Shown one piece after another: positions 48,726 to 56,411 of a stretch of DNA of 64,000 bases. Every line of letters starts with the position of its first letter. Within the stretch, counting starts at the first letter, position 1. Position numbers and translations under genes: made by a program. The stretch is from assembly GCA_000381605.1 (NCBI GenBank), contig KB906755.1:62001-126000 (forward strand), in the 5' to 3' direction. Source of the stretch: Acidobacteriaceae bacterium KBS 89. GTDB lineage: Bacteria; Acidobacteriota; Terriglobia; Terriglobales; Acidobacteriaceae. Below the pieces are notes generated by a model. It did no database searches and had not been told where the DNA came from. It saw only the letters and a program-made list of their open reading frames with translations.

Positions 48726-49121
48726 ATGAATGTAACGGTTATCCACGAGACTTTGGCGAAGTCGCAGGCGGGCGAGCTGATCTTCCCTGAGGTGGTGCGC
48801 AGACTGATGGAGGTGGGCATTGAATCGTATTTTTGTGATCTCGCCAATGGAGCAGAGACCTTCTACCAGATTGACGGGGAGACACACACGGAGAAGATGA
48901 TTTTGCCGGTGATGCCTATTGCGGAAGAGTTCTCATCTGCGGATCTAGTCGCGGCGATACGCGGAGCGCAGGCAGACACGATTCGGTATCCGGAGTTCAT
49001 GAAGCGCTCGGCTGCGGCAGGGGTAATTGCGTATTGGGCTTTTCTGACCGGAAGAAAGGTCATCTACTTTGGGCGGAAAGGCGAGCTGCATATTGAGAAG
49101 TTCCCCGGCGCGAAGTCGTAG
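48726..49121 (+). CDS. DUF1398 family protein
   Basis: A 131-residue protein of the DUF1398 family (YbcV-like): LIFPEVVRRLMEVGIESYFCDLANGAETFYQIDGETHTE followed by IRGAQADTIRYPEFMKRSAAAGVIAYWAFLTGRKVIYFGRKGELHIEKFP. The function of the family is unknown. It has GGGGGAG upstream at good spacing. It is 19 bp after marR and should be under its control, so it may belong to the response that MarR senses. Confidence 0.85.
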   Translation: MNVTVIHETLAKSQAGELIFPEVVRRLMEVGIESYFCDLANGAETFYQIDGETHTEKMILPVMPIAEEFSSADLVAAIRGAQADTIRYPEFMKRSAAAGVIAYWAFLTGRKVIYFGRKGELHIEKFPGAKS

Positions 49122-49140
49122 GGTGTTCCGATGGAAGAGA

Positions 49141-49245
49141 AGCCCGGGCTAAAGCCCAGATACTCGCAGGAAGTTTTTCGTAGGGCTGAAGCCCCTACGC
49201 TAATCCCAACAAGATTCGTAAGGCGGAAGACCTACGCTTAATCCC
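49141..49245. repeat. Tandem degenerate palindromic repeats
   Basis: Two related units: GTAGGGCTGAAGCCCCTACG followed by CTAATCCC (49180-49207) and GTAAGGCGGAAGACCTACGC followed by TTAATCCC (49218-49245). The first contains a self-complementary arm (TAGGGGC/GCCCTA type). A related GCCCGGGCTAAAGCCC lies at 49142-49157. They fill the convergent gap between DUF1398 and the PEP-mutase-like gene. They resemble the REP-like arrays found between genes in many bacteria. Confidence 0.6.
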
Positions 49246-49265
49246 GAGAACAACTGCGAGATCAA

Positions 49266-50093
49266 CTACGGTTTGTCCTTTGACATGAAGCTGGTGACCT
49301 CGGCGTGGGAGATCGCTTCGGTCGTGTAGGTGAAGGTGCCCTTTTCTTTTACTTCGCGGGCGGCGCGGTAAAAGGCTCCAAGGGCGGCGCGGGCGAAGGA
49401 GCCTCCGACACTGATTCGCTTGACTCCGGCGGTGGCGAGTTCTTCGACGGAGAAGTGTGTGCCGTGGAGGCCCGCGAGGACGTTGACGGGTTTGGAGACG
49501 GCGCTGCAGACTTCGCGGATGGCCTTGAGATTGGGGAGCCCCGGTGCGTAAAGGACATCTGCCCCTGCCTCGGCGAAGGCCTGCAAGCGGCTGATTGTAT
49601 CGTCGAGATTCGGCCGGTCGTAGAGGAAGTTTTCGGCGCGAGCGGTTAAGAGGAACTGGTGAATTTTGGCCATCTCTGCTGCTGCGGTAACCCGCTCTAC
49701 GGCGAGTTGGAAGTCGTAGATGGGGTTGTTCGGATCTCCGGTTGCATCTTCAATGGATCCGCCGGCCAGACCTGTACCGGCCGCAAGCCGAATGGTTGCG
49801 GCGCACGTTTCGGGGGATGGACCGAAGCCGTCCTGTAGGTCGGCCGAGACGGGAAGGTGCGTTGCCTCGACGATGGACTTTGCGTTTGCGAGCATGCCGT
49901 CGCGCGTCAGCTCTGTCGTGGAGTCGGTGTGGCCGGTGGAGAAGGCATAGCCGGCACTGGTGGTTGCGAGAGCCTCGAAGCCCATTGCGGTGAGAATTTT
50001 TGCGGTGCCAGCGTCCCATGGATGGGGAACCACGAATGCTCCTGCACGTTCGTGAAGGGTTTTGAAGGCTTCGTATTTCTGCTCGCGGGTCAC
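49266..50093 (-). CDS. Isocitrate lyase/PEP mutase superfamily enzyme
   Basis: A 275-residue TIM-barrel protein: FVVPHPWDAGTAKILTAMGFEALATTSAGYAFSTGHTD, PVSADLQDGFG (metal-site aspartates), GGSIEDATGDPNNPIYD, LLTARAENFL. It matches the PEP-mutase-like group including carboxyvinyl-carboxyphosphonate phosphorylmutase homologues and C-C lyases such as oxaloacetate hydrolase and 2-methylisocitrate lyase; the actual reaction cannot be told. The start is GTG 50093 with AGAAGGAG upstream. It lies downstream of the oxidase cluster, 65 bp from its last gene. Confidence 0.85.
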   Translation of the reverse strand: MTREQKYEAFKTLHERAGAFVVPHPWDAGTAKILTAMGFEALATTSAGYAFSTGHTDSTTELTRDGMLANAKSIVEATHLPVSADLQDGFGPSPETCAATIRLAAGTGLAGGSIEDATGDPNNPIYDFQLAVERVTAAAEMAKIHQFLLTARAENFLYDRPNLDDTISRLQAFAEAGADVLYAPGLPNLKAIREVCSAVSKPVNVLAGLHGTHFSVEELATAGVKRISVGGSFARAALGAFYRAAREVKEKGTFTYTTEAISHAEVTSFMSKDKP

Positions 50094-50158
50094 TGTGGGT
50101 TCTCCTTCTATTGTTTGACGCAATTTAGTGGGAGACCGATGAGTCGTGGCTGCGAATG

Positions 50159-50470
50159 TTAACGGTGGCGTTTGAAGAGTGCGAGGGTTGCGACGAAGAG
50201 GCCGCCTGCTGTGAAGGTTAGCAGTACGATGGCGCGGCGGTAGGCGCGTTGAGTTTTTGGTGACGTGGCTGCGGTGTTGTCCTGGCACTGGGTACAGCCC
50301 TGGGCGTGGGCTGGGATGGGGCTTAGTGCTAGCGCTGCAGCAAAGAGGATTGCGGCGAGTGATGTTGAAGCGCTTTTATTGGGGCGGGTTGGCGAGATGG
50401 GTTGAAAAGGAGATTTCTCCACTGCCCCTTTGACTCGCTGTGCTCGATCAGGGTCCGGTCGAAATGACAT
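50159..50470 (-). CDS. Small membrane protein following cytochrome oxidase genes
   Basis: A 103-residue protein. Residues 1-22 (MSFRPDPDRAQRVKGAVEKSPF) are encoded by a dispersed repeat. Then comes a signal-like segment (SLAAILFAAALALSPIPAHAQGCTQC) and a C-terminal helix (AIVLLTFTAGGLFVATLALF). CTQC is a two-cysteine motif. The true start could be GTG about 17 codons in (VEKSPFQ). It is 17 bp downstream of the subunit III stop, so probably co-transcribed. No family is recognised. Confidence 0.55.
   Translation of the reverse strand: MSFRPDPDRAQRVKGAVEKSPFQPISPTRPNKSASTSLAAILFAAALALSPIPAHAQGCTQCQDNTAATSPKTQRAYRRAIVLLTFTAGGLFVATLALFKRHR
50411..50470 (+). repeat. Dispersed repeat, family B, copy 1
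   Basis: Contains TTCTCCACTGC ... GGGTCCGGTCGAAATGAC. The second copy, at 60735-60780, shares CTCTCCACTGC ... TTCCGGTCGAGATGAC in the same orientation. Copy 1 has about 20 extra bases in the middle. On the minus strand it encodes the N-terminus of the small membrane protein. Confidence 0.6.
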
Positions 50471-50487
50471 TTTAGAATTGCGCGGAG

Positions 50488-51261
50488 TTATTGGAAGAAC
50501 GCGAGGAGCGTGAAGAGGAAGAGCCAGAGCAGGCCCATAGCATGCCAGTACCAGGCGGTGCTGTCGACGAGGATCTGGCGATTTTCGAGTTGGCGGGAGA
50601 CGTAGAGGCCGGTGAAGGCGGCGATGAGCGCGGCGATGCCGATGAAGAGATGGACGGCGTGGACGCCGGTGATCAGGTAGAAGAAGTGGCTGCTTTGGTT
50701 GGTGCGGAAGAAGACGTGTTGCGAGGCGAGTTGACGCCAGGCGATCCACTGGCCGGCGAGAAAGAGAAAGCCGAGGACGATGGTGGCCGACAGCCACGGG
50801 AGTGCACGGCGGGTGATGGGTTTGCCAAGACCGAGCCACTCGTCCATGACGTCGGTTTCGTGGAACATGGTGCGACGGGCCATCTCGATAGTGCCGGAGC
50901 TGATTAGAAGCACGACCGTGTTGAGCCAGAGGATGGGCGGGATGACGGTGGGGACCCATGTGTCGACGAAGTGGTTGTAGACGTTGAGGTGGCTGGCGGA
51001 TTGGTTGACGAAGAAGGTGCTGACGATGGCGACAAAGAACATGAGGTCGCTAGCGAGGGCGAAGAAGATGCCCATGCGGTAGCGGTGGAGGCGTTCGTAG
51101 GGGCCGCGGCGGCCGTGGGAGCGGTCGTTCCAGTTGTCGCCGTCGCCACCACCGCCGGTGCGTTTGTCAGTTGGCGGACGTCTGCCGGATCCGCCGTCGT
51201 GGTCTTCGAGGCGGCGTTTGCGCTCCTGATCGGTTTTGTTGGGAGTGATGATAGCCGGCAT
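50488..51261 (-). CDS. ctaE: Cytochrome c oxidase subunit III
   Basis: A 257-residue membrane protein. A charged Gly/Asp/Arg-rich N-terminal 55 residues (RRPPTDKRTGGGGDGDNWNDRSHGRRG) precede five helices: FFALASDLMFFVAIVSTFFV, PILWLNTVVLLISSGTIEMA, WLSATIVLGFLFLAGQWIAW, FFYLITGVHAVHLFIGIAALIAAFTGLYV, and YWHAMGLLWLFLFTLLAFF. Motifs such as RMGIFFALASDLMFF and HAVHLFIG are typical of the family. It follows subunit I by 35 bp in the same direction. Confidence 0.92.
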   Translation of the reverse strand: MPAIITPNKTDQERKRRLEDHDGGSGRRPPTDKRTGGGGDGDNWNDRSHGRRGPYERLHRYRMGIFFALASDLMFFVAIVSTFFVNQSASHLNVYNHFVDTWVPTVIPPILWLNTVVLLISSGTIEMARRTMFHETDVMDEWLGLGKPITRRALPWLSATIVLGFLFLAGQWIAWRQLASQHVFFRTNQSSHFFYLITGVHAVHLFIGIAALIAAFTGLYVSRQLENRQILVDSTAWYWHAMGLLWLFLFTLLAFFQ

Positions 51262-51296
51262 AAAGATTCACCCTGAAAGCACGCGTTCTGGACAGC

Positions 51297-53096
51297 TTAC
51301 TCCGGTTTTGCGTTTGTTGTGTCTTCTATTGAGATTTGGGATACAGGGTCGGACGTCCACTGGGGCAGGGAGGTATCACCGTTAGCCGTGGATTCATAAT
51401 GACAGGGAGCCCGGTGGACTGTGATCACTGGGATATCGGATGCGGGGATAGGGGGGAAAGGATTCATGGCCGGGTGCCACTCGAGCGTCGTGGCTCGCCA
51501 TGGGTTTGACGTTGCGAACTGTCCTTTGCGCAGGCTGCGGAAGAGATTAAAGAGGAAGAGTAGTTGGGCGGTGGCGAGGAAGATGGCGGCGTAGGTGATG
51601 TGGAGGTTGAGGGGAATGGTTTGGGCGAGGAGGAGGCCGGTGGGGCTAAGTGAGCCGCCGGGGCCAGGAATTCCGGTGAGCTGGGCGTAGTGGCGGGGTT
51701 CCCCGGCGAGGCCGGTAAGGTGCATGGGGAGGAAGACCGCGTAGGCTCCGATGAGGGTGAGCCAGAAGTGGAGATGGCCGAGGGGTTCGGACATGAGGCG
51801 GCCGGGGTGTTTGGTTGTGGCGGTGATTAGGGGGAACCAGTAGTAGGTCGCGGCGTAGAGGGCAAAGACGCCAGCCATCGCCATGATGAGGTGGAAGTGG
51901 GCGACAACGAAGAAGGTGTTGTGGAGGTACTCGTCGAGGATCGGTTGGGCGAGGATGGGGCCGGTGAGGCCTCCGGTGACGAAGAGGCTGACGAAGCCGA
52001 GGCTGAAGAGCATTGCGGTGGTGTATTGCGGCTTGGAGCGCCAGATGGTGGCTAGCCAGCTTAGGACTTTGGCGGAGGCGGGGAGCGCGATTGCGGTGGT
52101 GGAGATGGAGAAGGCGGAGCTGACGAAGGGGTTGAGGCCGGCGACGAACATGTGGTGTCCCCAGAGGAGGATGCCGAGGAAGCCTATGAGAAGGGTGGTC
52201 GTGATCATGGTGCGGTAGGCGAAGACTTTGCGGTGGCTGAAGTTTGCCAGGAGCATCGATGTAAGGCCGAGGCCGGGGAGGATGGCGATGTAGACCTCGG
52301 GATGTCCGAAGAACCAGAAGAGGTGGAGCCAGAGGAGGGGACTGCCGTCGCCGCCGTGGTGGATGACGCCGCTGACCAGGTCTCCGTTGGGGACGAAGAA
52401 GCTGGTGCCGGCGTGGCGGTCGCAGAGGAGAAGCAGGATGGCGGCGAGGACGACGGAGAAGGCGATGAGGCTGAGGATTGCGGCGGTGAACCAGCCCCAG
52501 ACGGTGAGGGGAAGACGCTCCCATGTCATGCCGTGGCAACGGTTGCGGATGATGGTGGTGAGGGTGTTGATGGAGCTGGCGGTGGTGGCGATGGCGAAGA
52601 GAGCGATGGAGACGAGCCAGAGGTCCATGCCGAGGCCTTGGCCTGGGCCTGCACCGGGTACTGCACTTAGTGGCGGGTAGGCGGTCCAACCGGAGATTGC
52701 GGCGCCGCCGGGGACGAAGGTGGAGCTCAGGAGGATCAGGAGTGCTGTGGCTGTCAGCCAGAAGCTGGAGGCGTTGAGGACCGGGAAGGCCATGCTGCGA
52801 GCGCCGATCTGTGCAGGGAGGATGAGGTTGCCGAAGCCTGCTTGCGGGGCAGTAGTGAGGACGAAGAAGAGCATGATGGTGCCGTGGATGGTGACTATCG
52901 CCAAGTAGTCTTCGGGGAGGATGGGGTGGCTGAGTGGCCAGGTGGGCCAGACGAGGTGGATGCGCATTAAGAGCGACAGGAGGGTCCCGATCGCCACGGA
53001 GATGAGCGCGAGAACCAGATACTGGATCCCGATGGTGCGGTGGTCGGTGGTGGCGATGTACGTTTTGAAGAAGTTCTTTGATCGTATCGAGGTCAT
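51297..53096 (-). CDS. ctaD: Cytochrome c oxidase subunit I
   Basis: A 599-residue heme-copper oxidase core. Heme a ligand H71 (TIHGTIMLFF); CuB/crosslink site H265 and Y269 in WFFGHPEVYI; CuB ligands H314-H315 (LLWGHHMF); a3/heme a ligands in VVAHFHLIM (H400, H402). K343 in LPASAKVLSW is the K-pathway lysine, and E267 of HPEVY is the D-pathway terminal glutamate. However, the D-pathway entry motif usually GAPDMAFPRxNN reads GARSMAFPVLN, so serine replaces the aspartate. ATG 53096 overlaps the subunit II stop by 4 bp. The C-terminal 70 residues (TLEWHPAMNPFPPI...) are periplasm-style loop and tail. Confidence 0.95.
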   Translation of the reverse strand: MTSIRSKNFFKTYIATTDHRTIGIQYLVLALISVAIGTLLSLLMRIHLVWPTWPLSHPILPEDYLAIVTIHGTIMLFFVLTTAPQAGFGNLILPAQIGARSMAFPVLNASSFWLTATALLILLSSTFVPGGAAISGWTAYPPLSAVPGAGPGQGLGMDLWLVSIALFAIATTASSINTLTTIIRNRCHGMTWERLPLTVWGWFTAAILSLIAFSVVLAAILLLLCDRHAGTSFFVPNGDLVSGVIHHGGDGSPLLWLHLFWFFGHPEVYIAILPGLGLTSMLLANFSHRKVFAYRTMITTTLLIGFLGILLWGHHMFVAGLNPFVSSAFSISTTAIALPASAKVLSWLATIWRSKPQYTTAMLFSLGFVSLFVTGGLTGPILAQPILDEYLHNTFFVVAHFHLIMAMAGVFALYAATYYWFPLITATTKHPGRLMSEPLGHLHFWLTLIGAYAVFLPMHLTGLAGEPRHYAQLTGIPGPGGSLSPTGLLLAQTIPLNLHITYAAIFLATAQLLFLFNLFRSLRKGQFATSNPWRATTLEWHPAMNPFPPIPASDIPVITVHRAPCHYESTANGDTSLPQWTSDPVSQISIEDTTNAKPE

Positions 53097-53860
53097 GGGG
53101 TGGCTGCTTTCTGCTTCGAAGCTAGCCATGCTGTGAATTGGTCGGGTGGGAGGATGCGGAGCGTGGCGTTCATGCGGTAGTGGCCTAGGCCGCAGAGTTG
53201 GGTGCAGAGGATTGCGTAGGTGCCAGGGGTGGTTGGGGTGAAGTGGATGTGAATGGTCTGGCCGGGCACGGCGTTTTGTTTGAGGCGAAGTTCGGGGATG
53301 GACAGGCCGTGGATGACGTCCTGGGCGTTGAGGCGGAGGTCTACTTCGCGGTTTGCGGGGATGACGAGTTCGGAGGTGACCTGGTCGTCGGCGGAGTTCG
53401 GGTCGGTTGGATCGAGGCCAAGGGGGTTGCCCTCGCCAGGGGCGACGAGTTGGGGACGGGTGATGCCGAAGGCGGCGTCGGGGCCGGGATAACGGAAGTA
53501 CCAAGCGAACTGGACACCGGTGACTTCGATTTGGAGAGCTGTCAGAGAGGCTCCGGTGTAGCGGGTGGCGGCCCAGAGGCGCTCGGCTTTGATGGTGAGG
53601 GTGGTGAAGAGAGTGGCGAGGGCGATGAGGGGAAGGTATTCGATGCGCCAGAGATTGGTGGCTTCGGCGCGGCGGCGGGCTACGAGACCAGCCAAGAGGA
53701 TGAGGTGGGCGAGGGCGAGAAGGGAGAGGGCGATCCAGAGATTGAGGAGGAGTTGGTGATCAAGCGCTGGACCGTGCGAGCTGGCGTCGGCGGGGAGGAA
53801 CCACGGAGCGAGCAGGAGCGCACTGTTGTTGGCGGGGCGCGTCTTGCAGGCGAGAGGCAC
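53093..53860 (-). CDS. ctaC: Cytochrome c oxidase subunit II
   Basis: A 255-residue protein with two helices (LLLNLWIALSLLALAHLILLAGLVAR; YLPLIALATLFTTLTIKA) and a periplasmic cupredoxin domain. The CuA site is CTQLCGLGHYRM (C, Q, C, H, M) with the outer His in VIHGLSIPELRLKQNAVPG. The Gln replaces the usual Glu, whose backbone carbonyl is the ligand, so CuA should still form. There is no fused cytochrome c domain. The start is GTG 53860 without a clear ribosome-binding site. Subunit order is II-I-III. Confidence 0.92.
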   Translation of the reverse strand: MPLACKTRPANNSALLLAPWFLPADASSHGPALDHQLLLNLWIALSLLALAHLILLAGLVARRRAEATNLWRIEYLPLIALATLFTTLTIKAERLWAATRYTGASLTALQIEVTGVQFAWYFRYPGPDAAFGITRPQLVAPGEGNPLGLDPTDPNSADDQVTSELVIPANREVDLRLNAQDVIHGLSIPELRLKQNAVPGQTIHIHFTPTTPGTYAILCTQLCGLGHYRMNATLRILPPDQFTAWLASKQKAATP

Positions 53861-53903
53861 ACGTCAAGGATATCTTGTCTGCGTGCGGACGATCCGGAGA
53901 GCG

Positions 53904-54101
53904 TTAGCCGAGTCTTCCGGTGAGGAAGGCGTAGATGCAGAAGCCGAGGACTGTCGCGACTAATACGATCAGAATAGCTGTTGGGAGTAGCCTGGCAGGC
54001 TCGTCCTCCTCCTCGTGTTTCCTGTTACCGAAGAACAAGAGAAAGGGTGTTTTGGATCTGCCTGGCTTGATGACTTTGGTCGTGGCCGGGTGAAAGTCCA
54101 T
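53904..54101 (-). CDS. Small single-helix membrane protein at the head of the oxidase cluster
   Basis: A 65-residue protein: a polar, basic/acidic N-terminus (HPATTKVIKPGRSKTPFLLFFGNRKHEEEDEPARLL) and one C-terminal helix (PTAILIVLVATVLGFCIYAFLTG). The context, 43 bp before ctaC on the same strand, suggests an oxidase subunit IV or assembly factor, but there is no recognisable motif. The TTG at 54107 is an alternative start. Confidence 0.5.
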   Translation of the reverse strand: MDFHPATTKVIKPGRSKTPFLLFFGNRKHEEEDEPARLLPTAILIVLVATVLGFCIYAFLTGRLG

Positions 54102-54269
54102 GACCAAATGCTATTGAAACGGGCATAAAGATGGCATAAAGACGGATTGCGAATCGACTTCTGCGCGCGGCCGGAAAGAGTTGGCGGGACGTTGCAAAGG
54201 CCACATGCGGAGGCAACAGCAGGTACTTCCGCTTCTCGGAAAGAGGAGAATACTGGCAAGTACAGACGC

Positions 54270-54408
54270 TAGGTCTTCTTTTCGGCGATGGAGTGGCCGA
54301 ATGCGAGGAGGTGGCCGTCGGGAGCGAGGATGAGAAGCTCACGCTGGCCGTACTCCCGATCGATGGGGCCGCGGACGTCGCCGCTTGTGAGGTTGATATT
54401 TTTTGCGA
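54270..54408 (-). pseudogene. C-terminal remnant of a VOC/glyoxalase-family gene
   Basis: Directly after the pdxT stop the minus strand encodes NINLTSGDVRGPIDREYGQRELLILAPDGHLLAFGHSIAEKKT then a stop. The REYGQRELLILAPDGHLLAFG segment matches the last strands of vicinal-oxygen-chelate proteins. No start codon lies in the frame, and everything upstream is pdxT, so this is a 5'-deleted remnant. Confidence 0.6.
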
Positions 54409-55014
54409 TCAGGCCCGGTTGCGGATGAGGTCGAGGAAGAGTTGGTGGACGCGGGAGTCGTTGCTGAGTTCGGGATGGAAGGTGGCGGCGAGGAGATGGC
54501 CTTCGCGAACGAGGACAGGGAAGCCGTCGCGGGTGGCGAGGGTTTCGACGCTGGGGCCGGTGCGGGTGATGCGGGGGGCGCGGATGAAGACCATTTCGAG
54601 TGGGCCGCCGGGAAGTTCTGTGGGCGCAGTGAGGATGGTGGAGTCGATCTGGCGGCCGTAGGCGTTACGCTCTACGGTGATGTCGAGTGCGGCGAGGGAG
54701 GTCTGCGCGGGGTTTTCTACGTTTTTCGCGAGGAGAATTGCGCCGGCGCAGGTGCCGAAGGTTGGAGTGGTTTCGACGAAGGATTCGAGCGCGTCGAGGA
54801 AGCCGTCACGTTCAAGGAATTTGAGGAAAGTGGTGGACTCGCCGCCGGGGATGATAAGGCCGTCGATGTTGGCGAGTTCGGCTGGGGTGCGGACGAGCTT
54901 TGCCGTTACGCCTAGCGCGGTGAGCGCGGTGGCGTGGGCTTCGAATGCGCCTTGCAGGGCGAGAACGCCGATGATAAGAGGACGGTCTTGTCGGGTTGTG
55001 CTTTGATGATTCAT
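54409..55014 (-). CDS. pdxT: Pyridoxal 5'-phosphate synthase, glutaminase subunit
   Basis: A 201-residue class I glutaminase that supplies ammonia to PdxS. The catalytic triad is C89 (FGTCAGAILLAKNV), H180 and E182 (TFHPELS). LIIPGGESTTF (53-63) is the family signature. The partner pdxS lies 2.8 kb away on the same strand, upstream, with three genes between, instead of the usual adjacent arrangement. Confidence 0.95.
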   Translation of the reverse strand: MNHQSTTRQDRPLIIGVLALQGAFEAHATALTALGVTAKLVRTPAELANIDGLIIPGGESTTFLKFLERDGFLDALESFVETTPTFGTCAGAILLAKNVENPAQTSLAALDITVERNAYGRQIDSTILTAPTELPGGPLEMVFIRAPRITRTGPSVETLATRDGFPVLVREGHLLAATFHPELSNDSRVHQLFLDLIRNRA

Positions 55015-55201
55015 CGTGGCGTTCTTACTAGCGCTCCGGGAGCAATTCCCCGATACACTTATGTCTCAGCCATTGCGTGAAATGACTTACGGTCGAGAAG
55101 CGGTGTAAGGTTGGGCGGATTGTCCGTCCCTGATCAATTATAGAGAAATCGGGCGGGACGACATTTTCATGTTGATGTGAAATGCCAGTGTTTCGTCCTG
55201 G

Positions 55202-55927
55202 TCAAAAGCTCAATCCCAGTTCTAGAACGACGCTCGGATTTGTGCGCGCGACGTTGAAGAAGTAACTGGTGAACTCGATGTTTTTGTGGGAGACGTCGAT
55301 GAGAAAGCCAGGTTGAATGGTGAAGCTCGTCTGATAAGGTTTGTTGCTTTGCGACACAAGACCTAGTTTCAGCCAATCGATGGGTGCGTAGGTGACTTCA
55401 GGCCAGTCGTAGTAGAAGCTGTCTGCCTTGTTGGTTGCGAAGACGTACTCGCTGGAGATGGAGGCCTGGAGTTTCTTCCAGGTGAGGGTAGCTTCGCAGC
55501 CGGGAGCGATTCCGTTGGTTCTGCCAAATACGCCGCCGACAATGGGTGTTGCTTCGAGCAGCAGCTTCTTTCCGACGCTGAAGTTATAGCCGACCCAAGC
55601 CGATCCGGTTCTGAAGTTCTCAGAGTTGTAACGAGCTTCAAGGTGTAGCACGCCATGGTCGACGAGGAGATTCGGATTGGCATATCCCTGCTGGTTCGGG
55701 ATGATGTAGCCGTCCGTTACCAGGTTGAACTCCCACAGTTGAGTGCGACGATGGTGAGGGTGGTGAGCGGGATGGGGCGACATTTTCTGCGCCAGAGCAT
55801 GGCTTGCCGGCGAGACAATCGATAAGAACGCGGCGAGTTGTAACGTACGTTTGGACGGCACGATTCTCCCGATCGCAGAATGATGCGCAGTACGGCGCAC
55901 TCGTTTTCTGAGGGGTGATTCGGGCAA
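55202..55927 (-). CDS. Probable outer-membrane or secreted beta-rich protein
   Basis: A 241-residue protein. After a basic start the segment KRTLQLAAFLSIVSPASHALAQ is a signal peptide. A His/Pro-rich stretch (KMSPHPAHHPHHRRTQ) follows, then alternating strands (WEFNLVTDGYIIPNQQGYANPNLLVDHGVLHLEARYNSENFRTGSAWVGYNFSVGKKLLLEATPIVGG) ending VVLELGLSF with a terminal Phe, typical of outer-membrane barrels. The His-rich stretch might bind metal. No function assigned. Confidence 0.65.
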   Translation of the reverse strand: MPESPLRKRVRRTAHHSAIGRIVPSKRTLQLAAFLSIVSPASHALAQKMSPHPAHHPHHRRTQLWEFNLVTDGYIIPNQQGYANPNLLVDHGVLHLEARYNSENFRTGSAWVGYNFSVGKKLLLEATPIVGGVFGRTNGIAPGCEATLTWKKLQASISSEYVFATNKADSFYYDWPEVTYAPIDWLKLGLVSQSNKPYQTSFTIQPGFLIDVSHKNIEFTSYFFNVARTNPSVVLELGLSF

Positions 55928-55995
55928 GTATAGAACGAACGGACTTGGAGACTACGAGCTTATAGTCGTGTGTTTGTGATTGCCTGAAGTCCGGA

Positions 55996-56364
55996 TTAAG
56001 AGATGTCTTCGCCGAAGCGGAGGAGGTTGCCGTCGGGGTCGCTGAGGACGAACTCGTTCATCTTCCATTCGCGTGGCGCGAGAGGCGAGAGGATTTTGAC
56101 TCCTGCGGCTCGGAACTCGGCTTCGAGTGCGGCGGCGGTGTTGTCGTCGAGATAGAAGTAAGCGCCGCAAGGGTTCTGGTTTTCGATGAGCATGTCGGAT
56201 TGGGTGAGGTGGATCTCGAGGCCGTCGCGGGTGAGGAAGCCGTAGGAGTCGCCGTTCTGCCAGGAGTGGGCCGCGAAGCCGAGGCTGCGGTAGAAGTCCA
56301 TGGCTCGGGCGAGGTCTTTGACAGGGAGTATGGGGACGATGCGGGTGAGAGATTGTTCAGGCAT
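55996..56364 (-). CDS. VOC-family (glyoxalase/bleomycin-resistance-like) protein
   Basis: A 122-residue single-domain vicinal-oxygen-chelate protein: RIVPILPVKDLARAMDFYRSLGFAAH at the start, LTRDGLEIHLTQS in the middle and EFVLSDPDGNLLRFGEDIS at the end. Likely a small-molecule-binding or antibiotic-binding protein or a dioxygenase/isomerase; the substrate is unknown. It is not obviously the parent of the VOC remnant next to pdxT. Confidence 0.85.
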   Translation of the reverse strand: MPEQSLTRIVPILPVKDLARAMDFYRSLGFAAHSWQNGDSYGFLTRDGLEIHLTQSDMLIENQNPCGAYFYLDDNTAAALEAEFRAAGVKILSPLAPREWKMNEFVLSDPDGNLLRFGEDIS

Positions 56365-56411
56365 TTTCGAATAGCACCTCGGTGGAGATGATCAATCGGA
56401 GTTGTGGAAGA

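Noticed and set aside
49141..49245. A CRISPR array
   Set aside because: Only two degenerate adjacent units with an 11-bp gap, each palindromic; no uniform spacers and no cas genes.
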